From a bacterium (GTDB lineage Bacteria > Bacteroidota > Ignavibacteria > Kapaibacteriales > UBA2268), in assembly GCA_024710535.1 (NCBI GenBank), contig JANJUO010000279.1:1-56238 (forward strand): a DNA stretch of 56,238 nucleotides, in the 5' to 3' direction. Each line of letters begins with the position of its first letter. The first letter of the stretch is position 1. The notes below the pieces were generated by a model, which saw only the letters and a program-made list of their open reading frames with translations, did no database searches and was not told the origin of the DNA. Shown here in pieces: positions 32,334-39,469 of the stretch. The position numbers and the translations under genes are program-made.

Positions 32334-33300
32334 GCGGCGTCTCCAGGTCGATGGTTACAGGGGTTGGCGCAGTGCCGGGGCGCCGCTTGGCGACACCCGG
32401 GGCCAAGCCCTCGGCCGTTTCGCGCATCTTTCGGGCGTGGGCGCTTTCCGGCGGGCCAGGGGGCATCGCGGCGGTGGGCAGTGGGCCGTGGTGGATCTGC
32501 CCAGCCAGAGTTGCTGCGCGTTGGCGCTCGTTGGTCACGATGGTCAGCGCGTAGGCAAAGCCTGCCCGCTTCTTGACCGCGGCATTGGCGGCAGCGGTGA
32601 ACTCGGCATCTGTCGCGCCAGCGTCGATCAGCACCCGCAGCGTTGGGTGAGCGGGATTGACGCCGGTCAGTCCGGTGGACTTCATCAGCCTGCAGATGCG
32701 TCCCGCGTCTGTCCCATGGGACACGACCGGATCCTCACCCGCGCGAGGTGGTGGATTACTACTATCTAAACCGGTTCCGGTTCCGGTTCCGGTTCCGGTA
32801 GCGTCACTCCCACCGGATTCCCGCGTCTGTCCCTCGTCTGTCCCATGGGACATTCCCATGTCTGTCCCTTGGGACATTCGCGCCTCAGCGTTGGCTTCCG
32901 CCAGCTTCCGCTCGGCTTCCATCCGGGCGCGATAGTCGGCCTTGCGCTGGCGTTCGGCGTCCTTCCTGCCCAGCATGTCCAGCACGCGCTGGGTGATGGT
33001 CGGGTGGTAAAGGCGGCCGTCATCAGCAAGCCACCAGCCGCGCAGCAGAACGCGCTTGCAGCGCGCGAAAACGTCATGGTCAATACCCAGGCGTGCAATG
33101 ATCAATTCGTCGTCGCCTGGCATGGATCCGCATGGCACTTGCTGCCAGGCAGTCGTCCACAGCATCAGCAGCCACGGGCGCACGTCCGGCTTGGCCAGCG
33201 CCCAGGTATCGGACTGCATGACCTGTTCCAGATCCAGTTCAAATCGCCATCCCTTGGCCCTGGTGGTCGCCGGGTATGGTGCGGGTCTTGGTTCAGTCAC
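32308..33300 (-). CDS. O-like replication initiator with internal origin, 330 aa
   Basis: N-terminal winged-helix-type region (FELDLEQVMQSDTWALAKPD, about 19-39, and WLLMLWTTAWQQ), a charged middle with coiled coil (about 118-140), then a low-complexity stretch about 145-175 (SHGTDEG, TGTGTGTGTG). The DNA for that stretch holds the palindrome iterons and hexanucleotide repeats listed separately. C-terminal Ala-rich part. Predicted to bind the origin and recruit the P-like loader. Confidence 0.72.
   Translation of the reverse strand: MTEPRPAPYPATTRAKGWRFELDLEQVMQSDTWALAKPDVRPWLLMLWTTAWQQVPCGSMPGDDELIIARLGIDHDVFARCKRVLLRGWWLADDGRLYHPTITQRVLDMLGRKDAERQRKADYRARMEAERKLAEANAEARMSQGTDMGMSHGTDEGQTRESGGSDATGTGTGTGTGLDSSNPPPRAGEDPVVSHGTDAGRICRLMKSTGLTGVNPAHPTLRVLIDAGATDAEFTAAANAAVKKRAGFAYALTIVTNERQRAATLAGQIHHGPLPTAAMPPGPPESAHARKMRETAEGLAPGVAKRRPGTAPTPVTIDLETPHVPAIASH
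32700..32880. other. Candidate replication origin inside the O-like gene
   Basis: Three 14-bp palindromes: TGTCCCATGGGACA at 32710-32723 and 32839-32852, and TGTCCCTTGGGACA at 32863-32876, with a half-site at 32828-32834. Between them is an AT-rich stretch (about 32750-32770) followed by five tandem CCGGTT/A hexamers (32771-32800). Iterons beside an AT-rich region inside an initiator gene are the lambda O/ori arrangement. Confidence 0.6.
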
Positions 33301-33650
33301 GCAGCCCTCCGCAGCCGATACACCTGCTTCGGTGCACCGTTGGATGAGGCTGCCGGGCGAGTCTTGCCCTCGACGGGCTCGATCAGCATGCGGCGCTTGC
33401 AGCCGGACGTGACGGCGCCCCAGGCGCGCAGCTCGGACGGCTCCGGAATGGTAGGAGCGACAACGGCGCGGGCTTCCTCGATGGTGAAGTCCCGGGGATA
33501 GGTGCGCATGGCGAAGGCGTGCACAGCGTCAATGGCCAGATCGACCCAGCCGGGGTTCTCGCTGTCGGCGTGGCGTGCAGCGCTGGTCATGCCTGCTTGG
33601 CGACGGTTGGCGGCGCGTGAAAGGTCAAAGGCGAGCTCGGTCTGCTGCAT
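33297..33650 (-). CDS. Hypothetical protein upstream of the initiator, 117 aa
   Basis: The ATG at 33650 has GGA eight bases upstream and overlaps the winged-helix gene by 26 bases. Helical N-terminus (LAFDLSRAANRRQAGM), then FTIEEARAVVAPTIPEPSEL and a basic CKRRMLIEP, suggesting a small winged-helix domain. Longer upstream start at 33707 rejected since it runs into the previous gene without an RBS. Confidence 0.65.
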   Translation of the reverse strand: MQQTELAFDLSRAANRRQAGMTSAARHADSENPGWVDLAIDAVHAFAMRTYPRDFTIEEARAVVAPTIPEPSELRAWGAVTSGCKRRMLIEPVEGKTRPAASSNGAPKQVYRLRRAA

Positions 33651-33972
33651 GTTCGATTCCTTTCGTGGTTGCGCGGTACCGCTGGTACCGGCTGTTGCGA
33701 CTGTCATCCGAGGTCGATTCGATGTGCTTCTGCGTCTTGAGGTAGCGCAGCGCGTGGTCGATGGCGGCCTTGGTGCATTGGGATTGGTGCTTGACCTGGG
33801 CGAAGGTCAGGAAGGCGGGGTACCGCCGGCAAAGAACGGCCAGGACGATCTCGGTAGGGGAGCCTGGTCGAATCACGCCGGCAGGCCGCGGGTTGTATCG
33901 GGGAATGTCCGTCACGTAAGGCCTGGCAGCGGCCATGCGCGAGAGCTGTGTGGCGATCCATTCGGTACTCAT
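33625..33972 (-). CDS. Small winged-helix-like protein, 115 aa
   Basis: FLTFAQVKHQSQCTKAAIDH followed by ALRYLKTQKHIES, about residues 53-86, is a winged-helix pattern. Overlaps the RHH gene stop by four bases (ATGA). In the leftward early operon, so probably a regulator of early genes. Confidence 0.62.
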   Translation of the reverse strand: MSTEWIATQLSRMAAARPYVTDIPRYNPRPAGVIRPGSPTEIVLAVLCRRYPAFLTFAQVKHQSQCTKAAIDHALRYLKTQKHIESTSDDSRNSRYQRYRATTKGIEHAADRARL

Positions 33973-34241
33973 CCGGCGGTGCTCCGAGATTCATCCCATC
34001 GACCGGGGACCATGGGCCGTGCGATCCTTCTGGCCATGGACAACTCACCGAACAAATGGCGCTCAAGAACCATGCGCACGTACTCGGCCTTGGGCACGCC
34101 AGCCATCACGGCCATACCGATGACGGCCTCCTCCAGATCCTCGGAGACGGGGATGTCCAGCCTGCGCGTCAGCTTCCCGCCTACGCTGCTGCTTCCTGAG
34201 CGCGACAGCATGGTGTCGCCGTCCTCTGCGACGCCTGCCAT
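33969..34241 (-). CDS. Ribbon-helix-helix regulator, 90 aa
   Basis: KLTRRLDIPVSEDLEEAVIG (about 23-42) and VPKAEYVRMVLERHLFGE (about 49-66) form the strand-helix-helix of an Arc/MetJ-type domain. Starts one base after the Cro-like gene. Possible second repressor of the leftward operon. Confidence 0.68.
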   Translation of the reverse strand: MAGVAEDGDTMLSRSGSSSVGGKLTRRLDIPVSEDLEEAVIGMAVMAGVPKAEYVRMVLERHLFGELSMARRIARPMVPGRWDESRSTAG

Positions 34242-34242
34242 G

Positions 34243-34539
34243 TCAAGCTCCCGATGCAGCTACGAGGGCATCCTCACGAGATGGACGGCCGACGCGGGGT
34301 CTGGGGGTGGCGCGCTCAGGCAGCACGATCTTGTCGTCGGACTCCAGACGATCAAGAGCGCGCGACAGGTTGACAAAGGTGTGCAGCCGCGGCGACTTGG
34401 ACTGATCCTGGTAGATCTTGCAGATCGTGCTGTAGGGCACACCCGACATGGCGGCCAGATCCGACCACTTGCCTTTGGCTTTGTGCAGCCGTTTACGCAT
34501 AGCCAGGACGATCTCGTCGGCGGATTGCTTGAATTTCAT
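34243..34539 (-). CDS. Cro-like HTH (XRE) regulator, 98 aa
   Basis: HTH region DLAAMSGVPYSTICKIYQDQ (about 29-48), then a helical and basic tail (RVGRPSRED). The ATG at 34539 has AAGGAGAG eight bases upstream; an upstream ATG (34560) would start before the predicted transcript. First gene of the leftward operon, divergent from CI, with its promoter carrying an operator. Acts as the Cro counterpart; its exact sites are unknown. Confidence 0.75.
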   Translation of the reverse strand: MKFKQSADEIVLAMRKRLHKAKGKWSDLAAMSGVPYSTICKIYQDQSKSPRLHTFVNLSRALDRLESDDKIVLPERATPRPRVGRPSREDALVAASGA

Positions 34540-34562
34540 GGGTTTGCTCTCCTTGCCCATGA

Positions 34563-34591
34563 ATCATAAACCGTTTATGACTAGGTTACAA
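34563..34591 (-). promoter_or_regulatory. Leftward early promoter with overlapping operator
   Basis: Minus strand TTGTAA (34591-34586), 17-base spacer, TATGAT (34568-34563), a good sigma-70 promoter. The palindrome CATAAAC-C-GTTTATG (34565-34579) covers the -10 and spacer, and AACC-GTTTAT-GACT (34569-34582) matches the AGCC-N6-GGCT family. Drives the Cro-like gene and likely the whole leftward unit. Confidence 0.72.
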
Positions 34592-34627
34592 CCACAAACG
34601 CAAGCCCATGACGCATATCATCCGAAT

Positions 34628-35359
34628 ATGGCTAAACGTAAACCATCCGGCGACCTTCAGATCGGGGAAAACATCTCCAAGCTGATGGAGGCTCACCCCC
34701 ACATCAAGACGCAGACCGCCCTGGCGGCCGAGACTGGCATTGCTCAGGCAACCATAGGGCGAGCGCTGCGCGGCGAGTCCATGCTTTCGGCCGAGTACGT
34801 GCAGCGCATCGCCAAGGCGCTGGGTGCCAGCCTGGACGAGGTGTACGGCGTGGTGCCGGCTGTTGGTGCCGGTAGTCGTGCAGATCGGCCGATCAAGACG
34901 TGGGAGCACCCGGAGGAACTGCCCGCGGGCGAGTTCGCCCTGGTGCGTCGTCTTGATGTAAAACTATCGGCGGGGAACGGACACGAAGACATAGACGTGA
35001 CAATCAGCGAGGATCTACTGCCACAGGCATTTCGCGCGGACTGGATCCGCAAGATGGGGCTCAAGCCGAACCGGCTGGCCTCGGTCACCGCCGACGGCGA
35101 CTCCATGGAGCCCAGCATCCACGACGGGGATGCGCTGGTCATCAACCTGGACGAGACGGCCGTCATCGACGGCAAGGTCTACTGGATCTGGTACGACGGC
35201 GGCGCGAGGGTCAAGCGCTTGTACCGGCTGCCTGGTGGTGGCCTGCGCATCAAGTCCGATAATGCGGCCTACAGCCCGATCGACCTGACATCAGATCAAG
35301 CCCAGCACGTGCGCGTGATCGGGCGCGTCAGACACAAAGCGGGCGAAGGGGGCCTATGA
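34628..35359 (+). CDS. cI: CI-type repressor, HTH plus S24/LexA-like peptidase domain (243 aa)
   Basis: N-terminal HTH (LAAETGIAQATIGRALRGES, about 32-51) and a C-terminal S24 peptidase fold with Ser159 (TADGDSMEPSI) and Lys196 (RVKRLYR), 37 apart as in LexA. The candidate cleavage bond is Ala115-Gly116 (LSAGNG). SOS-driven self-cleavage is expected. The ATG at 34628 follows a TATCAT (34616-34621) by six bases with no Shine-Dalgarno, so the message may be leaderless, as for lambda cI from PRM. Followed by ATGA overlap into a membrane protein gene. Confidence 0.88.
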   Translation: MAKRKPSGDLQIGENISKLMEAHPHIKTQTALAAETGIAQATIGRALRGESMLSAEYVQRIAKALGASLDEVYGVVPAVGAGSRADRPIKTWEHPEELPAGEFALVRRLDVKLSAGNGHEDIDVTISEDLLPQAFRADWIRKMGLKPNRLASVTADGDSMEPSIHDGDALVINLDETAVIDGKVYWIWYDGGARVKRLYRLPGGGLRIKSDNAAYSPIDLTSDQAQHVRVIGRVRHKAGEGGL

Positions 35360-35694
35360 AACCGTACCGTCGTCTCACCATCGCGAACTTGCTGCTGCCG
35401 GTCGCCATCCTGGCTGCAGCCACATTCGCCTACGCCTGGTGGGAGCTGAAGACGGCTGCGGAGAAGGAGCCCATGCACATCAACATGGCAAAAGTGCCGG
35501 GCGAGCTGGCCGCTCCGGTCTTCCGGGAGTTCGTGACGCCCGAGGGAACGCTGCTGGAAATGCGCGTCCCTTATGACCCGCTACAGATCGGCATCAGCAC
35601 TGAGCGCACCTGCTGGATCTGGCGTGACGCGCGCACCCCGACCGCATCGCTTTCTTGCCCAAGCGCCGACCCCGCTGTCATCCCCGGAAACTGA
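35356..35694 (+). CDS. Membrane-anchored small protein in the CI operon, 112 aa
   Basis: Starts with an ATG that overlaps the CI stop. One N-terminal membrane segment (LTIANLLLPVAILAAATFAY, about 7-26), then an extracytoplasmic soluble domain (about 30-110). Expressed with CI in the lysogen, so superinfection exclusion or a surface change is likely; not proven. Confidence 0.7.
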   Translation: MKPYRRLTIANLLLPVAILAAATFAYAWWELKTAAEKEPMHINMAKVPGELAAPVFREFVTPEGTLLEMRVPYDPLQIGISTERTCWIWRDARTPTASLSCPSADPAVIPGN

Positions 35695-35696
35695 CC

Positions 35697-35987
35697 ATGC
35701 GACAGATCCTGATTGCCCCTGCCCTGGCCGTGGCCGCCCTGCTCTCGGCCTGCGCCACCAGCGTCTACGAATCTGGTGTCGTCGACGTGGGTGACGGTGT
35801 GATGATGCTCTCGCGCCAGGACTACGGATTCAACTGGTCAGGCGGGAAGATCAAGACCGAACTGATCCAGCAGGCCGGCGAGCACTGCAAGCGGCAAGGC
35901 AAGCAGTTGTCCCTGGTATCCGACCAAGCCAACGACGCCGAAATGACGAAGTACGCCAGCGCAGAGATCAAGTTCCGCTGCCGATAG
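35697..35987 (+). CDS. Lipoprotein in the CI operon, 96 aa
   Basis: Signal peptide and lipobox MRQILIAPALAVAALLSAC with Cys19 the likely lipidated residue. The mature part is small and beta-rich with one further Cys. Lies between the membrane protein gene and a terminator, in the lysogen-expressed group. Possible prophage-encoded surface lipoprotein or exclusion factor. Confidence 0.75.
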   Translation: MRQILIAPALAVAALLSACATSVYESGVVDVGDGVMMLSRQDYGFNWSGGKIKTELIQQAGEHCKRQGKQLSLVSDQANDAEMTKYASAEIKFRCR

Positions 35988-36008
35988 GCGCCAACGCCCT
36001 ACCCATCC

Positions 36009-36032
36009 AAGCCGCTTTCGAGCGGCTTTTTT
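36009..36032 (+). terminator. Intrinsic terminator after the CI operon
   Basis: AAGCCGCT (36009-36016), TTCG loop, AGCGGCTT (36021-36028), then T's to 36032. Ends the CI/membrane/lipoprotein transcript before the rightward early promoter. Confidence 0.88.
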
Positions 36033-36058
36033 GTTGCCTTGGAGCGACATCGAGGGTC

Positions 36059-36120
36059 TAGCCGTTTTCGGCTTGACGTGTTAGCCGTTATTGGTTTACC
36101 ATGATTATGCGTAAACGGTT
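36059..36120 (+). promoter_or_regulatory. Rightward early promoter with three repressor operators
   Basis: Three sites of AGCC-N6-GGCT type: AGCCGTTTTCGGCT (36060-36073), AGCCGTTATTGGTT (36083-36096) and, inverted, ATGCGTAAACGGTT (36107-36120). Centres are 23 and 24 bp apart, the lambda OR spacing. TTGACG (36073-36078) and TACCAT (36097-36102), 18 bases apart, would be -35 and -10. A strong Shine-Dalgarno AAAGGAG (36134-36140) precedes the first gene at 36147. Confidence 0.7.
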
Positions 36121-36146
36121 AAACACTCTCTCGAAAGGAGAACCCC

Positions 36147-36428
36147 ATGAGCGAAACCTATGGCCAGTACGAGGCCCGGGCACTTCGGGAAACCATCAGC
36201 AGCCTGGCCGCGATCGTTGAAGACAAGACCGTTCTCCAGATCAGCGTGCGCAGCAACTACGGTGCGCCCGCGATCTACCCGGCCAACGAGGCGGCCCGGA
36301 TCTTCGCGGACATCGCGGGCACGAAGACCCTCAAGGTCGACACCCTGGCCAAAGCCAAGCGGCTGGGCTTTCGGATAGAGCGGCTTGGGGACTCCATCGA
36401 CGTGCCGGGCTTGGCGGATCTGTACTGA
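36147..36428 (+). CDS. First gene of the rightward early operon, 93 aa
   Basis: AAAGGAG six bases before the ATG. Small alpha/beta protein: YEARALRETISSLAAIVEDK, VLQISVRSNYG, then FRIERLGDSIDVPGLADLY at the end. First gene expressed from the triple-operator promoter. Candidate early anti-host protein by position; no family recognised. Confidence 0.65.
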   Translation: MSETYGQYEARALRETISSLAAIVEDKTVLQISVRSNYGAPAIYPANEAARIFADIAGTKTLKVDTLAKAKRLGFRIERLGDSIDVPGLADLY

Positions 36429-36439
36429 GTGAGGACACC

Positions 36440-36715
36440 ATGAGAACCCTGATCCAATGCGCCCCCGGCTTCCAGGCCGAAATCCAGGCCCTGGCGGCCG
36501 TGGCCAAGATGGACCCCGAACAGGTCTATGCTCTGTGGAGAAAGTACGACACGCGCTGCACGAACTACGACCAGTCCCCGGTCATTTCCGAGTTCGTGAG
36601 CTGGTACGCGGTCGAGCTGGGCGGCGATCAGCTCGCCCTGGTCCAGGCCCTGCAAAAGGCGCGCAACGAGGCACTGACGGCGGACCTGTTGCAGGTCATG
36701 GGAGCTACAGCATGA
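36440..36715 (+). CDS. Small helical early protein, 91 aa
   Basis: All-helical pattern with two repeated elements (APGFQAEIQALAAVAKMDPE, and LALVQALQKARNEALTADLL). Ends in an ATGA overlap with the next gene. No family recognised. Confidence 0.62.
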   Translation: MRTLIQCAPGFQAEIQALAAVAKMDPEQVYALWRKYDTRCTNYDQSPVISEFVSWYAVELGGDQLALVQALQKARNEALTADLLQVMGATA

Positions 36716-37518
36716 AGGCGCGCCCAATGCTCATGAGCGCCCCGATGGTGCGGGCCATCCTGGCCGGCACGAAGACGCAAACGCGGCGGGTGGTGAAGCC
36801 GCAGTTTGTTGCCGACGCCATGCCAGTCGAGATGCCGGCCACTGATCCGGCTGGTGGATGGGTCGTACCAGGCCACTCTGGAACATGGTGGTGCGAGGCC
36901 GCGGCCAATCCCGACGACGCGCGGCGCTGCCCCTACGGCCAGCCCGGCGACCGGCTGTGGGTGCGGGAGACGTGGCAGGTTGCACGCGAAACCCTCGACT
37001 ACGAAACCGGCGGCGAGTATGACGTGTGGGAGTGGAATGACGATATGGGCGACCCGAGTCAGTACCTCAAGGGTGATGCCAGGTTCGGCACAAAGGCAGG
37101 CTTGTTTTATGCGGCTGATGGCGAGGACAAAAACCCCGGCGCTTTCTACAACCTCACCGGCCTCGACAACAAGACCATATTGCGCACCAAGGAGATCAAC
37201 TGGCGGCCATCAATCCACATGCCCCGCTGGGCCAGCCGCATCACGCTGGAGGTAACAGGCGTGCGCGTCGAGCGGTTGCAGGACATCAGCGATGACGACG
37301 CCGCAGCGGAAGGTATCGAGCGCACCCGCAGAGGCGATATGTGGCGCACCTATCGGCCGGACTGTGTCCAGCACTGGAACACCGACGCCGAGCTTGGTCA
37401 CAAACTGGCATCTTCGTCTTACGCATCACTCTGGGAGTCCATCAACGGCCCCGGAAGCTGGGAAGCCAACCCATGGGTCTGGGTGGTCGAGTTCAAGCGC
37501 CTGGAGGTGCAGCAGTGA
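36712..37518 (+). CDS. ASCH-domain-like early phage protein, 268 aa
   Basis: KARPMLMSAPMVRAILAGTK (2-21) with KTQTRR next to it, CPYGQPGDRLWVRETW (about 76-91) and a late WVWVVEFKRLE match the ASCH-like phage proteins seen beside early genes. ASCH folds resemble PUA domains and bind RNA or nucleotides. The ATG at 36712 overlaps the preceding stop; long in-frame N-terminal extension (from 36457) is low-complexity and overlaps that gene, so rejected. Confidence 0.72.
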   Translation: MKARPMLMSAPMVRAILAGTKTQTRRVVKPQFVADAMPVEMPATDPAGGWVVPGHSGTWWCEAAANPDDARRCPYGQPGDRLWVRETWQVARETLDYETGGEYDVWEWNDDMGDPSQYLKGDARFGTKAGLFYAADGEDKNPGAFYNLTGLDNKTILRTKEINWRPSIHMPRWASRITLEVTGVRVERLQDISDDDAAAEGIERTRRGDMWRTYRPDCVQHWNTDAELGHKLASSSYASLWESINGPGSWEANPWVWVVEFKRLEVQQ

Positions 37519-37712
37519 GCCTGAACCCCACGATCGCTCTGGCACTGGCACCCTTCGCGCCGCCGGCCAGCACCGTGCACCAGGACGCACAGGAGGCCCA
37601 GGCCATCCGTGCGGACCTGGCCTACAACGAACTGAAGAACAGCGGGGAGCTGCGCCGCCGCGAGGACGCGCGCGCCCTGGCCGAGCAACAGAAATGGAGC
37701 GACGAGCAATGA
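37515..37712 (+). CDS. Small hypothetical protein, 65 aa
   Basis: Starts with GTG at 37515, overlapping the previous TGA (GTGA). Residues 1-25 are hydrophobic (IALALAPFAPP), the rest is charged and helical (IRADLAYNELKNSGELRRRE). ATGA with the next gene. Confidence 0.58.
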   Translation: MSLNPTIALALAPFAPPASTVHQDAQEAQAIRADLAYNELKNSGELRRREDARALAEQQKWSDEQ

Positions 37713-37894
37713 ACTTCCTGACCATCACGTTCACGCGCATCAAGCGGATGGCTCCGCCCGAGCCACTGCCCCAGATCACCGAAACGCCGCGCGAGGCTTT
37801 CCTGGCCGGCTGGTGGGGCGGCATCTGCATCGGCTGCGTCATCGGCGGCGGCCTGGTTGTTTTCCTGCTCCAAGGCCTTGGGAGGCTGGCATGA
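37709..37894 (+). CDS. Small membrane protein, 61 aa
   Basis: Basic N-terminus followed by one glycine-rich membrane segment (about 36-56, AGWWGGICIGCVIGGGLVVF). ATGA with the next 32-codon gene. Unknown; one of three adjacent membrane peptides. Confidence 0.62.
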   Translation: MNFLTITFTRIKRMAPPEPLPQITETPREAFLAGWWGGICIGCVIGGGLVVFLLQGLGRLA

Positions 37895-37989
37895 ATGCAC
37901 CGTCCAAGACCGAGAAGCTCATGGATGTGGGCCTGGCCGTGCTGATTGGTGTCGGCCTGGCGTATCTGGCCCTCAAGTGGGTCACGTAG
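37891..37989 (+). CDS. Very small membrane protein, 32 aa
   Basis: Starts by overlapping the stop of the previous gene. MNAPSKTEKLMDVGL then one hydrophobic span (AVLIGVGLAYLAL). Too short for default gene calling, but overlap on both sides of a translated chain, plus clear hydrophobic design, supports it. Confidence 0.55.
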   Translation: MNAPSKTEKLMDVGLAVLIGVGLAYLALKWVT

Positions 37990-38002
37990 TTTTTCGCCCC
38001 GT

Positions 38003-38050
38003 CAAGCCTTTTATGGCTTGCAATTGCCATCATCAAGCCTATAATGGCTA
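38003..38050 (+). promoter_or_regulatory. Second rightward promoter with two operators
   Basis: TTGCAA (38018-38023), 16 bases, TATAAT (38040-38045), a strong sigma-70 promoter. CAAGCC-TTTTAT-GGCTTG (38003-38020) overlaps the -35 and AAGCC-TATAAT-GGCTA (38035-38050) is centred on the -10; centres 31 bp apart. Repressor bound here would block the recombination operon. Confidence 0.75.
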
Positions 38051-38085
38051 TCCATAAACGAATAAACCCGGAAAGGAAGACAAGC

Positions 38086-38283
38086 ATGCAAAAGACTGGA
38101 ATCAAGGTCGACCGCTATGTCGGAAAGACCAAGGTGGGCACAAAGACCACATCCATCCCCTTCAAAAAGCCCATCCCAACCGTAAACGGCTTTCGCCGGG
38201 CGGCTGCCTGGGCCTTGGTGGTCGTGACCAGCGCAGTGTCTGCCGCAGCACTGACGTTCGGTATCCGTGTCGCCGGCAAGTGA
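38086..38283 (+). CDS. Small single-span membrane protein, 65 aa
   Basis: GGAAAGGAAG upstream of the ATG at 38086. Basic first half (KVDRYVGKTKVGTKTTSIPF), then a hydrophobic segment (about 43-60, AWALVVVTSAVSAAALTFG). First gene after the second early promoter. Confidence 0.62.
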   Translation: MQKTGIKVDRYVGKTKVGTKTTSIPFKKPIPTVNGFRRAAAWALVVVTSAVSAAALTFGIRVAGK

Positions 38284-38290
38284 GGACGAC

Positions 38291-39439
38291 ATGACAGAGC
38301 AAACCGCACTCCCGATCGACGTTGCGCAGCCCGACGCTCCGGCGCCCGCCCTTCCCTCCCCCGTAGAACGCGCCGCACTGGCATTGAACTCGACGCAGAC
38401 CGAGCGCGATCTGCAGGCGCTGGCCACCAAGCACGCCAGCATCACCGAGATCAAGGACAAGGCGGGCCGAGAGCAAGCCCACGGCGCAGCCATGGAGTTG
38501 ATGCGCGCCCGCACCTTGATCGAGAAGATCAGCAAGGAAACCCGCGACGACGCGACGAAGTTCTCAAAGGCGGTGATCGCTGAGGAAAACCGCCTGGTGT
38601 CGATCATCAGCAACGAGGAAAAGCGCCTCAAGGCTCTGCGCGATGCGTGGGACGCAGAGCAGGAGCGCATCAAGCGTGAGTCCGCCGAGCGCGAGCGCCA
38701 GCGCATCGAGCAGCACCAGAAGAAGCTCGCCACCATCCGTGGCTACCTGGACACCGCCCGGGGTGCGCGCACGTCGCAGATGGTCATGGACCTGATCAAC
38801 CGGCTGGTGCACATCGACCTTTCCGACATGGAGGAGTTCGAGGCCGAGGCCAAGCAGGTGCGGATGTCGACTGAGACAGCCATGTATGCCGTACATGATC
38901 AGCTCAAGGGCGCCGAGAACGAGCGCGCTCGCCTGGCAGCCGAGCGGGCCGAGCTTGAGCGTCAACAGGCCGAGGCCCAGCGCCAGCAGCAAGAACGCGA
39001 AGCCGCACAGCGAGCCGAGGCCGAGCGCCTGGCCGCCGAGCGCGCGGAGCTGGAACGCATGCGCGCCGAGATCGAGGCAGCCAAGGCCCCACCGGCGAAG
39101 CCAGTCGAGCCCTTTGTTGTGGACGGGACCGTCGTGCCCACCAAAAAGGTCATCGAGGCCCTTGCAAGCACGGGTCACACCCTAGCCGATGTGGATCTGG
39201 TCGACACCGCACCGGCAACTGAAGGCGCCGAGATCCGCATGGGCTTTGACATGGCCATGTCGATGCCGGTGATCACCCACGACATCAACAAGACCCCGAG
39301 CGATGCGCCGCCAGCGACGTCCCTGATCAAGTGCATCGCCTTCGAGTACGGCGTTGACCTGGAAACCGCCTGCCAGTGGCTCTGCCAGCGCGCGGCCGAC
39401 TTCGAAGCCTGGACGCAGCCCGCGGCCGAAACCGTCTAA
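38291..39439 (+). CDS. Coiled-coil protein of the recombination operon, 382 aa
   Basis: Long heptad region about residues 80-260 with repeated RAELERQ/AERAE segments. C-terminal globular part about 270-382. Directly upstream of RecT. Resembles coiled-coil proteins (DUF1351-like and similar) that accompany RecT genes, perhaps as recombination cofactors. A start at 38291 has GAGG upstream; 38267 also possible. Confidence 0.65.
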   Translation: MTEQTALPIDVAQPDAPAPALPSPVERAALALNSTQTERDLQALATKHASITEIKDKAGREQAHGAAMELMRARTLIEKISKETRDDATKFSKAVIAEENRLVSIISNEEKRLKALRDAWDAEQERIKRESAERERQRIEQHQKKLATIRGYLDTARGARTSQMVMDLINRLVHIDLSDMEEFEAEAKQVRMSTETAMYAVHDQLKGAENERARLAAERAELERQQAEAQRQQQEREAAQRAEAERLAAERAELERMRAEIEAAKAPPAKPVEPFVVDGTVVPTKKVIEALASTGHTLADVDLVDTAPATEGAEIRMGFDMAMSMPVITHDINKTPSDAPPATSLIKCIAFEYGVDLETACQWLCQRAADFEAWTQPAAETV

Positions 39440-39469
39440 CCCCCTTCACCACTGAGAGGAAATCACCGA

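Noticed and set aside
32771..32800. CRISPR-like or microsatellite array of CCGGTT
   Set aside because: Only five 6-bp units without spacers; encodes a Thr-Gly run in the initiator and fits the origin better.
36457..36711. N-terminal extension of the ASCH-like gene
   Set aside because: Overlaps the 91-aa gene completely with Arg/Gly/Pro-rich sequence; the ATG at 36712 overlaps that gene's stop and has the conserved start.
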